Shown in pieces: positions 8,455 through 19,811 of a DNA stretch of 64,000 bases (its first letter is position 1; each line of letters starts with the position of its first letter). Under the pieces are notes generated by a model. That model did not search any database. It saw only the letters and a list, made by a program, of their open reading frames with translations, and was not told the origin of the DNA. Source of the DNA: Tepidiformaceae bacterium (GTDB lineage: Bacteria > Chloroflexota > Dehalococcoidia > Tepidiformales > Tepidiformaceae). The DNA lies in the NCBI GenBank assembly GCA_958295975.1, contig OY282446.1:62001-126000 (forward strand), in the 5' to 3' direction. Made by a program: the position numbers and the translations under genes.

Positions 8455-9486
8455 CTAGCGCACGTCCCACGTTTCGGCCCCGCGGATGAGGGCCTCCAGG
8501 TCGGGTTCGGCGGCGGCGCGCGAGCGCTCGACCTGATCGTCCACGAGGGCCTCGTAGGTGTCGCGCTCGACCTGGCGGAAGACGCCCAGGGGCACGGGGA
8601 ACTCGGGGTAGTCCATGCCGCTCAGGATGACGGGCAGGGCGATGCCGTCGCGGTGGGCGTCGTGCACCAGCAGGTCGGTTCCGCTGGTGGCGGTCTCCAC
8701 CACCTCCGGCTGGAAGCCGTCGAGGCGCACGCCGTACTCGTCGTGCCTGCCGAAGCGCAGGGGCTCGCCGTGCTCGAGGTAGACCATGCGGTCCTGGCGC
8801 ACGTCCCTTTCGGCGAAGGCGGCGAAGGCTCCGTCGTTGTAGATGTTGCAGTTCTGGAAGACCTCGACGAAGGAGGCGCCCTTGTGGCGGGCGGCGGCCA
8901 GCAGCGTGGCCTCCAGGTGCTTCGTGTCGCGGTCGAGGGAGCGGGCCACGAAGGTCGCGCCCGCCGCCAGCGCCAGCTTGATCGGGTCGACGGGGTTCTC
9001 GGTGGTGCCCATGGGGGCCGACTTCGTCACCTTGCCCGCGGGCGAGGTGGGCGAGTACTGGCCCTTCGTGAGGCCGTAGATGCGGTTGTTGAAGAGCACC
9101 ATCGTCAGGTCCACGTTGCGCCGCAGCAGGTGGATGAGGTGGTTGCCGCCAATGCTGAGGCCGTCGCCATCGCCGGTGACGACGAAGACGGTCAGTTCGG
9201 GGCGGGCCGTCTTGAGGCCGGTGGCGATGGCGGGGGCGCGCCCGTGGATGGTGTGGAAGCCGTAGCTGTTCACGTAGTAGGGGAAGCGGCTGGAGCAGCC
9301 GATGCCGCTGATGAAGACGATCTCCTCGCGGGGGACGCCGAGGGAGGGAAGCGCCTTCTGCATCTGCGCCAGGATGGAGTAGTCCCCGCAGCCCGGGCAC
9401 CAGCGCACTTCCTGGTCGGAGACGAAATCCTTGCGCGTGAGGAGGGGAATCTCCTCGACCGCGCCGTTCGCGCCGATAGCCGTCAC
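8455..9486 (-). CDS. korB: 2-oxoacid:ferredoxin oxidoreductase, beta subunit (2-oxoglutarate type)
   Basis: A 343-residue thiamine-diphosphate subunit. Cysteines that bind a [4Fe-4S] cluster appear in WCPGCGDY and SGIGCSSR, and the TPP/Mg signature VVTGDGDGLSIGGNH is followed by NNRIYGLTKGQYSPT, typical of the KorB group. With KorA it decarboxylates a 2-oxoacid, most likely 2-oxoglutarate, to the acyl-CoA and reduces ferredoxin; in reverse it fixes CO2. It follows korA by 26 bases. No separate ferredoxin (delta) subunit is present, as in the two-subunit actinobacterial enzyme. Confidence 0.93.
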   Translation of the reverse strand: MTAIGANGAVEEIPLLTRKDFVSDQEVRWCPGCGDYSILAQMQKALPSLGVPREEIVFISGIGCSSRFPYYVNSYGFHTIHGRAPAIATGLKTARPELTVFVVTGDGDGLSIGGNHLIHLLRRNVDLTMVLFNNRIYGLTKGQYSPTSPAGKVTKSAPMGTTENPVDPIKLALAAGATFVARSLDRDTKHLEATLLAAARHKGASFVEVFQNCNIYNDGAFAAFAERDVRQDRMVYLEHGEPLRFGRHDEYGVRLDGFQPEVVETATSGTDLLVHDAHRDGIALPVILSGMDYPEFPVPLGVFRQVERDTYEALVDDQVERSRAAAEPDLEALIRGAETWDVR

Positions 9487-9512
9487 AGTAGCCTCCCCGC
9501 GGAGCGCCCGCG

Positions 9513-11393
9513 TCAGAGTTCGAGTTCGTAGGGCCCCGAAAGGCCGAGGACTTCGTCGATCTTCCCCGAGATCTCGGCGATCTTGAAGGGCTGGCCCGCG
9601 ATCTTGTTGAAGGGGATCGCGTCCACCAGGTAGCGCGCGCGCACGAGCACGGAGAGCTGGCCGTTGTTCAGCTCGGGGATGAGCACCTTGTCGTAGCGCG
9701 AAAGCACCTCGCCGAGGTTGGCGGGGAAGGGATTGAGGTGGCGCAGGTGGGCCGTGGCCACGGACTTGCCCTGGGCGCGCGCGCGTTCGCCCGCGCTGGC
9801 GATGGCCCCGTAGGTGCCGCCCCAGCCGAGCAGCAGCAGGTCGCCCGCGGGCGGCCCCACCGTCTCCAGGTCGGGAACCCCGGCCACGGCGCGGGCCACG
9901 CGCTCGGCGCGCGTGAGCGTCATGCGGTGGTGGTTGGCGGGGTCGTAGTTGATGTCGCCCGTCTCGTACGACTTCTCGAGGCCGCCCACGCGGTGCTCGA
10001 AGCCGGGCTGGCCGGGGATGGCCCAGGGGCGCGCCAGCGTCTCCGCGTCGCGCTCGTAGGCGTGGGCGTCCACGCCGGGCGCGGCGTAGCGGCGCTCGAT
10101 GGGGGGGATGTCCGCCAGGTCGGGGATGCGCCAGGGCTCGGAGCCGTTGGCGAGGTAGCCGTCGCTCAGGATGATGACCGGCACCATGGAGGTGAGGGCG
10201 ATGCGGAAGGCCTCGATGGCCATGCCGAAGCAGTCACCCGGCGTGGCCGGGGCGATGATGGCCACGGGCGAATCGCCGTTGCGCCCGTACATCGCCTGCA
10301 GCAGGTCCGACTGCTCGGTCTTGGTGGGCATGCCCGTGCTGGGGCCCGCGCGCTGCACGTCGAGCACCACGAGGGGCAGCTCCGCCATGACGGCCAGGTT
10401 GAGGGCCTCGCTCTTGAGGGCGAGCCCGGGGCCGCTGGTGCCGGTGAGCGCCATGTGGCCCCCGTAGGCCGCGCCGATGGCGGCGCAGACGGCGCCGATC
10501 TCGTCCTCGGCCTGCATCGTCCTGACGCCGAAGTTCTTGTGCCGCGCCAGCTCGTGGAGCACGTCCGAGGCGGGCGTGATGGGGTAGCTGGCGTAGAAGA
10601 GGGGCAGCCCGGCCAGCCGCGAGGCGGCGACGAAGCCGAGGGCCAGCGCCTCGTTGCCGCTGATGTGGCGGTAGGTGCCGGGGGGCACCGTGGCGGGCGG
10701 CACCTCGTAGCGCTCGTGCGTCAGCTCGGCGGTCTCGCCGAAGGCGTTGCCCGCGCGCAGGGCGCGCAGGTTGGCGTCCAGCACCACGGGGTTGCGCCGG
10801 AAGCGCTCCGTGGTCCAGCGCTCGACCGTGTCGAGGGGGCGGTTGAAGAGCCAGAGCACGAGCCCGAGGGCGTAGAAGTTGCGGGAGCGGAAGCGCTCCT
10901 TGGCGCCGAGGTCGAGCCCGTCCAGCGCGGCCGCGTTGTTGCGCGTGATGTCGAGGCGCAGCAGCCGCCAGGGCGCGAGCGAGCCGTCGTCGAGGGGGCT
11001 GGCGGCGTAGCCCGCCTTGCGCAGGTTGGTGGCGTTGAACTCGCCCTCGTCCACGATCAGCAGGCCGCCGGGCACGAGGTCGCCGAGGTTGGTCTTGAGG
11101 GCGGCGGGGTTCATGGCCACCAGCGCGTCGGGGTTGTCGCCCGGCGTGTGGATGTCGTCGCTGGAGAAGGAGAGCTGGAAGCCGGAGACGCCCGGCAGGG
11201 AGCCGGTGGGGGCGCGAATCTCGGCGGGATAGTCGGGCAGGGTGGCGAGGTCGTTGCCGTAGACGGCGGTGGTGCGCGTGAACTGCGTGCCCGTCAGCTG
11301 CATGCCGTCGCCGGAATCGCCAGCGAAGCGGATGGTCACGCGGTCGAGGGTCGTGACCGCCCCCCGGGGCTGCGACTGGGCGTCGATGGTCAT
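9513..11393 (-). CDS. korA: 2-oxoacid:ferredoxin oxidoreductase, fused gamma-alpha subunit
   Basis: 626 residues. The gamma domain comes first (about 15-215; RFAGDSGDGMQLTG, then AMNPAALKTNL), followed by the pyrimidine-binding alpha domain (about 235-450; YPITPASDVLHEL, QAEDEIGAVCAAIGAAYGG, TSGPGLALKSEALN) and a C-terminal domain with PELNNGQLSVLVRARYL. This gamma-alpha order is that of KorA of mycobacteria and related enzymes. It works with KorB in the oxidative or reductive TCA reaction at 2-oxoglutarate. The gene is only six bases downstream of a CBS-pair gene and upstream of korB, so four genes form one operon. Confidence 0.93.
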   Translation of the reverse strand: MTIDAQSQPRGAVTTLDRVTIRFAGDSGDGMQLTGTQFTRTTAVYGNDLATLPDYPAEIRAPTGSLPGVSGFQLSFSSDDIHTPGDNPDALVAMNPAALKTNLGDLVPGGLLIVDEGEFNATNLRKAGYAASPLDDGSLAPWRLLRLDITRNNAAALDGLDLGAKERFRSRNFYALGLVLWLFNRPLDTVERWTTERFRRNPVVLDANLRALRAGNAFGETAELTHERYEVPPATVPPGTYRHISGNEALALGFVAASRLAGLPLFYASYPITPASDVLHELARHKNFGVRTMQAEDEIGAVCAAIGAAYGGHMALTGTSGPGLALKSEALNLAVMAELPLVVLDVQRAGPSTGMPTKTEQSDLLQAMYGRNGDSPVAIIAPATPGDCFGMAIEAFRIALTSMVPVIILSDGYLANGSEPWRIPDLADIPPIERRYAAPGVDAHAYERDAETLARPWAIPGQPGFEHRVGGLEKSYETGDINYDPANHHRMTLTRAERVARAVAGVPDLETVGPPAGDLLLLGWGGTYGAIASAGERARAQGKSVATAHLRHLNPFPANLGEVLSRYDKVLIPELNNGQLSVLVRARYLVDAIPFNKIAGQPFKIAEISGKIDEVLGLSGPYELEL

Positions 11394-11399
11394 TGCGGG

Positions 11400-11873
11400 C
11401 TATCCCCCCTCCCGTGTGGCCACGACCTGGTGGGGCCGCGGCGGCAGGTTGAGCACTTCCTCGGCGAAGGACTCGGCGAAGTGCTGCAGCAGCTCGCCCA
11501 GGCGGACGAGCCCGACGACGGCGCCGTTCTCCAGCACCGGCAGGGTGCGGTAGCGATGGCGCTGCATGAGGGCGATGGCGTCGCCCACGGTGGTGTCGCC
11601 CGGCACCGTCACCGGATCGCGCGTGAGCAGCCCGCGATTCAGCGGCTGCTCCCAGTCGAAGTCGGGGCCCATGCAGCGCGTGAGCACGTCCCGCTCCGTG
11701 AAGATGCCCGCCAGCCGCCCGCCCTCCATGGCCAGCACGCAGGAGCGCGAGCCGCCCCGCATGCGGGCGACGGCGTCGCGCACGGTGGCCGCGGGCGTGA
11801 GAAAGACGGGTTCCGCGAGGGGCAATTCGCCCACCCGCTGGTCGATGAAGTGCGCGAGCCGGGAGCGGTCCAT
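11400..11873 (-). CDS. CBS-pair protein, first gene of the kor operon
   Basis: 157 residues that are almost entirely a CBS pair: TVRDAVARMRGGSRSCVLAM, GIFTERDVLTRC, then PVTVPGDTTVGDAIALMQ and RTLPVLENGAVVGLVRLGEL. The signature resembles the other CBS protein at the far end of the operon, but this one lacks a zinc ribbon. CBS pairs bind AMP, ADP, ATP or related ligands. The ATG at 11873 is used because an AGGAACGC stretch precedes it and the domain begins soon after. A frame extends further upstream but it has no domain and biased composition. Confidence 0.82.
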   Translation of the reverse strand: MDRSRLAHFIDQRVGELPLAEPVFLTPAATVRDAVARMRGGSRSCVLAMEGGRLAGIFTERDVLTRCMGPDFDWEQPLNRGLLTRDPVTVPGDTTVGDAIALMQRHRYRTLPVLENGAVVGLVRLGELLQHFAESFAEEVLNLPPRPHQVVATREGG

Positions 11874-12045
11874 GCGTTCCTGACTTGCCGTTCCTTCTCG
11901 CGGGGGGCGGCCCGCGGGCCGCGCCTCGCGCAACCCCCGCAGTGTAGCGCGTTTCGCGCTAAACGCACGCGGGGGCGTTCGCGCGGGCGCGAAGGGCGCT
12001 GCTACAATCCGCGCGAGACGCCGCACGCCGGCGAGGGAGACGCCC

Positions 12046-12681
12046 ATGAACACGCGCATCATCGCGGTCGCCCGCCCCGTGGGCACCGCCGGCGAGGAGA
12101 TCGCCCAGCTGACCGCCGCCCGGCTGGGCTTCCGCTTCTACGACTACCAGGTCGTGCAGACGGCGGCGCAGGACGCGGGCGTGTCGCCGGAGACGGTGAG
12201 CGAGGCGGTGCACACGCCCTCGCTGTTCACGCGCATCCTGGAGGCGCTGGCGCGCAATCCCAGCATGCCCGTGGCGGCGTGGGCCGACCCCGTGCCGCTG
12301 GCCGCCAACCCGCTGCTCACCTCCAGCGACTACCGCCGCTTCATCGAGGACGTGATCCGCGACCTCGCCGACCAGGGCGAGGCCGTGATCATCGGCCACG
12401 GCGCGCCCATGGTGCTGCGCGACCGCGAGGACACGTACAAGGTGCTCACCACCGGCTCGCCGGAGCAGCGCGCGGCGCGCATCGCCTCGGGCATGAACGT
12501 GGACATCGACATGGCCCGCAAGACGGTGGCGCGCACGGACTCCGAGCGCAACGACTACTTCCGGCGCTTCTACAACCGCGCCTGGCTGGCCGCCGAGAAC
12601 TACGACCTCTGCATCAACACCGACCGCATCGAGGCGGAGGAGGCGGCCTCCCTCATCGCGGAGGCGGCGCGCCTGCACTAG
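12046..12681 (+). CDS. Cytidylate kinase-like protein
   Basis: 211 residues of the cytidylate-kinase-like P-loop family. The N-terminal loop VARPVGTAGEEIAQ stands where the family usually has ISRQxGSGGREIA, so the P-loop is altered and has no lysine (no GxGK). It is followed by the typical GFRFYDYQVVQ strand and helix. Later there are VIIGHGAPMVLRDRE, HVRL-like substitutes and a lid segment with several arginines (QRAARIASGM). The altered P-loop makes kinase activity uncertain; the family also includes non-kinase regulators. GAGGGAGA precedes the ATG, and TACAAT upstream can be a -10. It is divergent from the kor operon. Confidence 0.75.
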   Translation: MNTRIIAVARPVGTAGEEIAQLTAARLGFRFYDYQVVQTAAQDAGVSPETVSEAVHTPSLFTRILEALARNPSMPVAAWADPVPLAANPLLTSSDYRRFIEDVIRDLADQGEAVIIGHGAPMVLRDREDTYKVLTTGSPEQRAARIASGMNVDIDMARKTVARTDSERNDYFRRFYNRAWLAAENYDLCINTDRIEAEEAASLIAEAARLH

Positions 12682-13622
12682 GCCCGCGCGAAGGCCGTGA
12701 CGGCGGCGGCCAGCAGGATCGCCTGCATGAGCGCCGCGGAGGCGAAGAGCCAGCGCCCGGCGGCGCGCTCGCGCGCGTGCGCGATCACGCCGAGGACGGC
12801 GTTGACGGCCACGATGGCGCCCGCCACCGCGCCCACGCGCAGCAGCTCCGCGCGGTCGCCCACGCGCACGATGCTGGCCGCCTGCGGAAACTCGATGCGG
12901 ACGAGCGCGGGCAGCCCCGGATACTGGCTGAAGAGGTAGCCGCCGAGCGCCGCCAGCGCCAGCAGCGCCAGCCCCAGCGCCAGCCACGCCGCGCGGTCGC
13001 GCCAGATGGGCAGCGCGCCCAGCCGGTCGGGGGCCACGCGCTGCGGCGGCGTCGCGTCCGCCCCCACCGCCTGCGGGCGCGTGCAGGCGGCCACGAAGGC
13101 GGCTTCCTCGGCGGCGGACACGGTGAGCGCGTAGGCGCGCGCGGGCGTGACCACGTAGACGTTGCCGGCGGTCCCGCCGTGGGTGGCGAAGAAGAGGGCG
13201 GCGCCCAGACGCGGAACCTCGCCCCGCCCCACGTGGCAGCCCCACCAGTTCAGCCCGCGGGCGCTGGCCCCCTGCAGCGTGCGCCCGGGCACGACGCGCT
13301 CAATGTCGGCCACGGGCACGACCACCTCGCCCCCGCACCAGCGGATGCGCAGGGCCTCGTCGTCGATGGCGTAGGCGAGGCGCGCCAGCCCCAGCGTCCA
13401 CCAGGCGAAGACGAGCGCCAGCGCGCCGAAGAGGGCGAGCGCGACCCAGGCCGCGAAGGTGGTGAATTCGATGGCCGCGCCCGTCGCCGTCACGCCCGCG
13501 ACCAGCGCGATGAACGCCGCCCAGAGCGCGAACCCCCCGCCGGTGATGACGCCCAGGGCGCGGGGTGGCCGGAAGACCTCCGCCGCTACGACGCCACCCG
13601 CGCCCGCACGGCGGTGCACCAA
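12678..13622 (-). CDS. Membrane protein with a PH-like domain
   Basis: 314 residues. Two N-terminal membrane segments (about 25-48 and 55-80) are followed by a bacterial PH-like domain: AYAIDDEALRIRWCGGEVVV then IERVVPGRTL and YVVTPARAYALT. Two or three membrane segments follow at the C terminus. The role is unknown; related proteins with transmembrane and PH-like parts are found widely in bacteria. Its start overlaps the end of ilvE by 37 bases, and its end overlaps the convergent kinase-like gene by 4 bases, so the true start could be slightly further in, though no better start codon is visible. Confidence 0.7.
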   Translation of the reverse strand: MVHRRAGAGGVVAAEVFRPPRALGVITGGGFALWAAFIALVAGVTATGAAIEFTTFAAWVALALFGALALVFAWWTLGLARLAYAIDDEALRIRWCGGEVVVPVADIERVVPGRTLQGASARGLNWWGCHVGRGEVPRLGAALFFATHGGTAGNVYVVTPARAYALTVSAAEEAAFVAACTRPQAVGADATPPQRVAPDRLGALPIWRDRAAWLALGLALLALAALGGYLFSQYPGLPALVRIEFPQAASIVRVGDRAELLRVGAVAGAIVAVNAVLGVIAHARERAAGRWLFASAALMQAILLAAAVTAFARA

Positions 13623-14518
13623 TGGCGGTACTTCTCACTCTTCCCGCGGATGGCGTCGAAGAAGAGGTCGGACAGCTCGCGCGTGACCGGCCCCGCGCGG
13701 CCATCGCCGATCACGCGCCGGTCGATCTCGACCACGGGCGTGAGGTGCGCCGCCGTGCCCGTCATGAACACCTCGTCCGCGATGTAGAGCTCGGAGCGGT
13801 CGATGGACCGCTGGACGGTTTCGACGCCGAGTTCGGCGGCCGCCAGCTCCACCACCGTGTCGGCGGTGATGCCCTCGAGGATGTTGTCGGAGGGCGCGGG
13901 CGTGATCAGCCTGCCCCCGCGCACGATGAAGATGTTTTCGCCGCTGCCCTCGGAGACGTGACCGTCGGCGTTGAGCACGATGGCCTCGTCGAAGCCGTTC
14001 AGCTCGGCCTCGGTCTTGGCGAGGGCGCTGTTCACGTAGATGCCCGTCACCTTGGCGCGCGGGGGGATGCCGAGGTCGTCCACGCGCCGCCAGCTGCTCG
14101 TGTGGCAGCGCGCGCCCTTGTCGATGTCGAGGTAGGGGCCGAAGGGCGTGATGAAGATGAGCAGGTCGCTCTCCAGCCCGTGCAGGCGCACGCCCAGCGC
14201 CTCGGAGCTGAGGTAGACCATGGGGCGCAGGTAGACGTCCTCCTCGTAGCCGCTGCGCTCGACGATTTCGAGGGTGAGCTCGCAGAGGCGGTCGAGGGGC
14301 TCGCGCAGTTCGAGGCCGAGGATGTGGCTGCTGCGCGCCAGCCGCTCGTAGTGCTCGCGCATGCGGAAGAGGTACAGGCTCCCGTCCTCCGCGTTCCAGT
14401 TGCCGCGGAAGCCCTCGAAGACGGCGGTGCCGTAGTTGAAGGCGTGCGTCATGACGCCGATTTTCGCCTCCCCGAGGGGGACGATGCGGCCCTGGAAGTA
14501 GGCGTGCGGCGTGGGCAT
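13586..14518 (-). CDS. ilvE: Branched-chain amino acid aminotransferase
   Basis: A 310-residue class IV PLP transaminase that interconverts Val, Leu and Ile with their 2-oxoacids. Diagnostic features are HAFNYGTAVFEGFRG near the N terminus, the Schiff-base lysine in VNSALAKTEA, GHVSEGSGENIF, and the late TADTVVELAAAELG segment. The ATG at 14518 is fixed by GAGGAG nine bases upstream, and a TATACT box lies about 35 bases before the start (minus strand). It fits with the ketoacid-related genes nearby, but no ilv biosynthetic cluster is present in the window. Confidence 0.94.
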   Translation of the reverse strand: MPTPHAYFQGRIVPLGEAKIGVMTHAFNYGTAVFEGFRGNWNAEDGSLYLFRMREHYERLARSSHILGLELREPLDRLCELTLEIVERSGYEEDVYLRPMVYLSSEALGVRLHGLESDLLIFITPFGPYLDIDKGARCHTSSWRRVDDLGIPPRAKVTGIYVNSALAKTEAELNGFDEAIVLNADGHVSEGSGENIFIVRGGRLITPAPSDNILEGITADTVVELAAAELGVETVQRSIDRSELYIADEVFMTGTAAHLTPVVEIDRRVIGDGRAGPVTRELSDLFFDAIRGKSEKYRHWCTAVRARVAS

Positions 14519-14574
14519 GAAGGCGCGCTCCTCGTGCTGCTTGGCCGCCAGTATACGCCATACGCCCGCGCGCG

Positions 14575-14985
14575 CTAGCGCTCTGTGAGGAAGGCGGGAT
14601 CGCGGCATTCGGACACGTCGCGCGCGCGACGCGCCAGCCGCGCGCGCACCTCTTCGGCGGGCAGCGGCGGCGCGACCGCGAGCGGGCGGGTGGGGTCGTC
14701 CACCGCCGCCTCGAGGTAGGCGATGAAGGCCGCGTGGAAGCCGCCCAGGTCCGGCGGCGGCGCGACCGCCCGCAGGTCGTCGAGGAAGGCGACCACGGCC
14801 ACGGCGATGCCCGCCGCCTCCGTCGCCGTCTCCGCCGCCACGGCGTAGCGCTCCTGCCCCACGCACAGGACGGCGAGGTACTCCTCGTCCGTGAGGGGCG
14901 CGGGGGCGTCCGCGCCGCCGCAGGCGAGCGCCGACAGCCCGAGTGCGGCGACGGCGAACGCGAGCGCGAGACGGCGCGGGGTCAT
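14575..14985 (-). CDS. Small lipoprotein of unknown function
   Basis: 136 residues beginning with MTPRRLALAFAVAALGLSALAC, a lipoprotein signal with Cys at 22 followed by GGAD. The mature part is alpha-helical and has one pair of conserved-looking cysteines (LCVGQERY and SECRDPAF). I recognise no family. It starts inside the stop codon of the upstream gene at 14982 (ATGA), so translation is coupled to it. Confidence 0.75.
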   Translation of the reverse strand: MTPRRLALAFAVAALGLSALACGGADAPAPLTDEEYLAVLCVGQERYAVAAETATEAAGIAVAVVAFLDDLRAVAPPPDLGGFHAAFIAYLEAAVDDPTRPLAVAPPLPAEEVRARLARRARDVSECRDPAFLTER

Positions 14986-15848
14986 CGCCGGAGCGCGAGG
15001 CGGCGTCCGGCCCCCGTGGGCGCGCGCCGCCAGTTCTCGATGACGTAGCGCTCATCGCCGTCGCCGTCCGTGGCGCGCTCCATGCGGCAGCGGCGCGGCT
15101 CCGACAGCAGCCGCTCGGCCTCCCGCGCCCAGCCGCGCAGGGCGTCCGCGTCGGGGAGCGGCAGCGGGCCGCCTTCGGCGAGCAGCAGCTCGGCTTTGGC
15201 CGCGCCCAGCGCCAGCAGCCAGCCGCCCGTCAGCTCGGCCAGCCCCAGGTGGAAGTCGCGGTCGCCGAAGGTCACGGCCAGACGGCCCGCGCCGCTCTCG
15301 CCGCCCGCCAGCAGGATGGTCGCGCCGGGCGCGGCGCCCGCCAGCGCGCCCGCCGCCGCGCGCGTCTCCGCCAGCCGCGCGGGGAGGTCCGCCACTTCGG
15401 GCGGCGCGCCCAGGGCGATGCCGGCGGCGCGCTCCTCCGGCAGGTCGCGCAGGCCGTCGCCTTCGAGCCAGCCGCGCCAGGCGCCGCCGCCGTCCGCGAT
15501 CAGGGCCGCGCAGGCCGCCTCCAGCTCCGCCGCCGAGGCGACGAGCGCGACGGCGGCGGCGTAGTTCCCCCATTCGAGCGCGTGCAGCGCCTGCAGCCGC
15601 GCCAGCCAGCCGCGCGAGCCGGTGGCGAGGAGGGCGGCCACGGCCACGGTGCGATGGCGCGCGCCCGCGGCCTCGCCCGCCACGGCGGACTCCAGCCGCA
15701 GCCCCGCGAGCGCGTGCCCGACCTCCTCGCCGAGCACGAAGGCGGTCTGGCGGTGGGCGTCCGCCGCGCCCGCCATGTCCGCCGGGGGACGGGGCGCGCG
15801 CGCGGCCTCGGGGAAGACGCGCGGCGGCGAAACGCGCACTCCCGCCAC
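14982..15848 (-). CDS. Alanine-rich protein of unknown function
   Basis: 288 residues, strongly enriched in A, G, L and E, with no signal peptide and no clear catalytic motif. Segments such as QTAFVLGEEVGHALAGLRL and GWLARLQALHALEWGNYAAA look helical, and a basic C terminus ends the protein. I do not recognise a family. It lies two bases after the enolase stop and overlaps the following lipoprotein start by 4 bases, so it belongs to the def-TIGR00725-eno cluster as a cotranscribed gene. Confidence 0.6.
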   Translation of the reverse strand: MAGVRVSPPRVFPEAARAPRPPADMAGAADAHRQTAFVLGEEVGHALAGLRLESAVAGEAAGARHRTVAVAALLATGSRGWLARLQALHALEWGNYAAAVALVASAAELEAACAALIADGGGAWRGWLEGDGLRDLPEERAAGIALGAPPEVADLPARLAETRAAAGALAGAAPGATILLAGGESGAGRLAVTFGDRDFHLGLAELTGGWLLALGAAKAELLLAEGGPLPLPDADALRGWAREAERLLSEPRRCRMERATDGDGDERYVIENWRRAPTGAGRRLALRR

Positions 15849-15850
15849 GC

Positions 15851-18191
<2,341 letters not shown>

Positions 18192-18254
18192 TGTACGGAG
18201 CCGCGCCATGCGCGCGAACGGCGCGCGCCCGTCGCGGGGGCTTCGTGTAGCTCG

Positions 18255-18260
18255 TACACT
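18255..18260 (+). promoter_or_regulatory. TACACT -10 box, six bases before nadB
   Basis: TACACT at 18255-18260, then AAGTCG, then the ATG at 18267. No ribosome site fits in such a short space, so the transcript would be leaderless. Confidence 0.55.
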
Positions 18261-18266
18261 AAGTCG

Positions 18267-19811
18267 ATGGGCGCTCCCCCCGCGGCGGACGGACGCTACC
18301 ACGCCATCGTCATCGGCAGCGGGCTGGCGGGGCTGCTCACGGCGCTGGAGGCGAGCGCCGCCGGTCCCGTGCTGGTGCTCACCAAGGCGGGGCTGGAGGA
18401 GGGCGCCACCGGCCAGGCGCAGGGCGGCATCGCCGCCGCCATCGGCCCCGGCGATTCGCCCGCGCAGCATCTGGCGGACACCGTGGCCGCGGGCGCGGGG
18501 CTGGTGGACGAGGCCATGGCGCGCATCCTCGTGGAGGGCGCCCCCGCCTGCATCCGCGCGCTCGAACGGTACGGCGTCGCCTTCGACGGCGCGGGGGCGG
18601 GCCCCGCCTTCGGGCGCGAGGGGGCGCATCGCCGCGCGCGCGTGCTCCACGCCCGCGGCGACCGCACGGGCGCGGCCATCGAGGCGGCGCTGGCGCAACG
18701 CATCGCGGACGGCGGCGTGGCCGTGCGCGAGCGCGCGCTGGCGACGGAGGTCGTGCTGGAGGGCGGGCGGGCCGCGGGCGTGCGCGCGCTCGACCTCGCG
18801 GAGGGCGGGGAGCGCGTGTTCGAGGCGCCCGCCGTGGCGCTCGCCACGGGCGGGGCGGGGGCCGCCTTCTCCCACACCACGAACCCGCCCGTGGCCACCG
18901 CCGACGGCATCGCCCTCGCCTTCGCGGCGGGCGCGGAGGTGGCCGACCTCGAGTTCTGCCAGTTCCACCCGACCGCCTTCCGCCGCGCGGGCGCGCCCCC
19001 CTTCCTCATCTCCGAGGCGCTGCGGGGCGAGGGCGCCGTGCTGCGCGACGCCGCCGGGCGCGCGTTCATGGCCGACCACCACGAGCTGGCCGACCTCGCC
19101 CCCCGCGACGTGGTGGCCCGCGCCATGCTGGCGGAGATGCGCGCCGCCGGAGCGGACCACGTGCGGCTCGACTGCACCGCGCTCGACGGGGTCGATCCGG
19201 TCGAGCGCTTCCCCGCCATCGCCGCCTTCTGCCGCGCGCAGGGCGTCGACATCCGCCGCGAGCCCGTGCCCGTGGCCCCCGCCGCGCACTACCTGATGGG
19301 GGGCGTGCGCACGGACGACCACGGGCGCACGACGGTGCCCGGCCTCTACGCCTGCGGCGAGACGGCGGCCACGGGCGTGCACGGCGCGAACCGGCTGGCC
19401 AGCAACTCCCTGCTCGAAACCGCCGTCTTCGCCAGCCGCGCCGCCGCGCACATCGCCGCCGGCGGGGGCGGGGCCCTGCCGCGCCACGCCCGCGCGATCG
19501 CGGTCGCGCCGGGCGGCAGCGTCCCCCCCGACCGCGCCGCGCTCCAGCGGCTGTTGTGGGAACGCGCGGGCATCGAGCGCGACGGCGCGGGGCTGCGCGC
19601 GGCGCTGGCGGAGGCGCGCGCCTGGCCCGTCTCGCCGCCGGAACCCTCGCGCGACTGGGGCGAACGGCGCGCGCTGGCCCTCTTCGCCGAGCTGCTGCTG
19701 ACCGCCGCGCTCGCGCGCGAGGAGAGCCGCGGCGCGCACTTCCGCACGGATTTCCCCGAACGCGACGACGCCCGCTGGCTCAGGCGGCAGGTCTTCCGCC
19801 GTGCCGGTTGA
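18267..19811 (+). CDS. nadB: L-aspartate oxidase
   Basis: 514 residues; FAD enzyme that oxidises L-Asp to iminoaspartate, the first step of NAD synthesis. The FAD motif IGSGLAGLLTALEAS opens the protein, followed by GATGQAQGGIAAA, the substrate-binding QFHPTAF, HYLMGGVRTDD and the GANRLASNSLLET segment. The C-terminal helical domain follows. The start is chosen at 18267 because upstream in-frame sequence is shadow of def and because a -10 box sits six bases before it. It overlaps nadC by 11 bases. No nadA is in the window. Confidence 0.94.
   Translation: MGAPPAADGRYHAIVIGSGLAGLLTALEASAAGPVLVLTKAGLEEGATGQAQGGIAAAIGPGDSPAQHLADTVAAGAGLVDEAMARILVEGAPACIRALERYGVAFDGAGAGPAFGREGAHRRARVLHARGDRTGAAIEAALAQRIADGGVAVRERALATEVVLEGGRAAGVRALDLAEGGERVFEAPAVALATGGAGAAFSHTTNPPVATADGIALAFAAGAEVADLEFCQFHPTAFRRAGAPPFLISEALRGEGAVLRDAAGRAFMADHHELADLAPRDVVARAMLAEMRAAGADHVRLDCTALDGVDPVERFPAIAAFCRAQGVDIRREPVPVAPAAHYLMGGVRTDDHGRTTVPGLYACGETAATGVHGANRLASNSLLETAVFASRAAAHIAAGGGGALPRHARAIAVAPGGSVPPDRAALQRLLWERAGIERDGAGLRAALAEARAWPVSPPEPSRDWGERRALALFAELLLTAALAREESRGAHFRTDFPERDDARWLRRQVFRRAG

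Noticed and set aside
9738-13787. Very long open frame on the plus strand
   Set aside because: It is antisense to korA, korB-side genes and IlvE-side genes, has no domain and an A/G/R-dominated composition. Long open antisense frames are expected in such GC-rich DNA.
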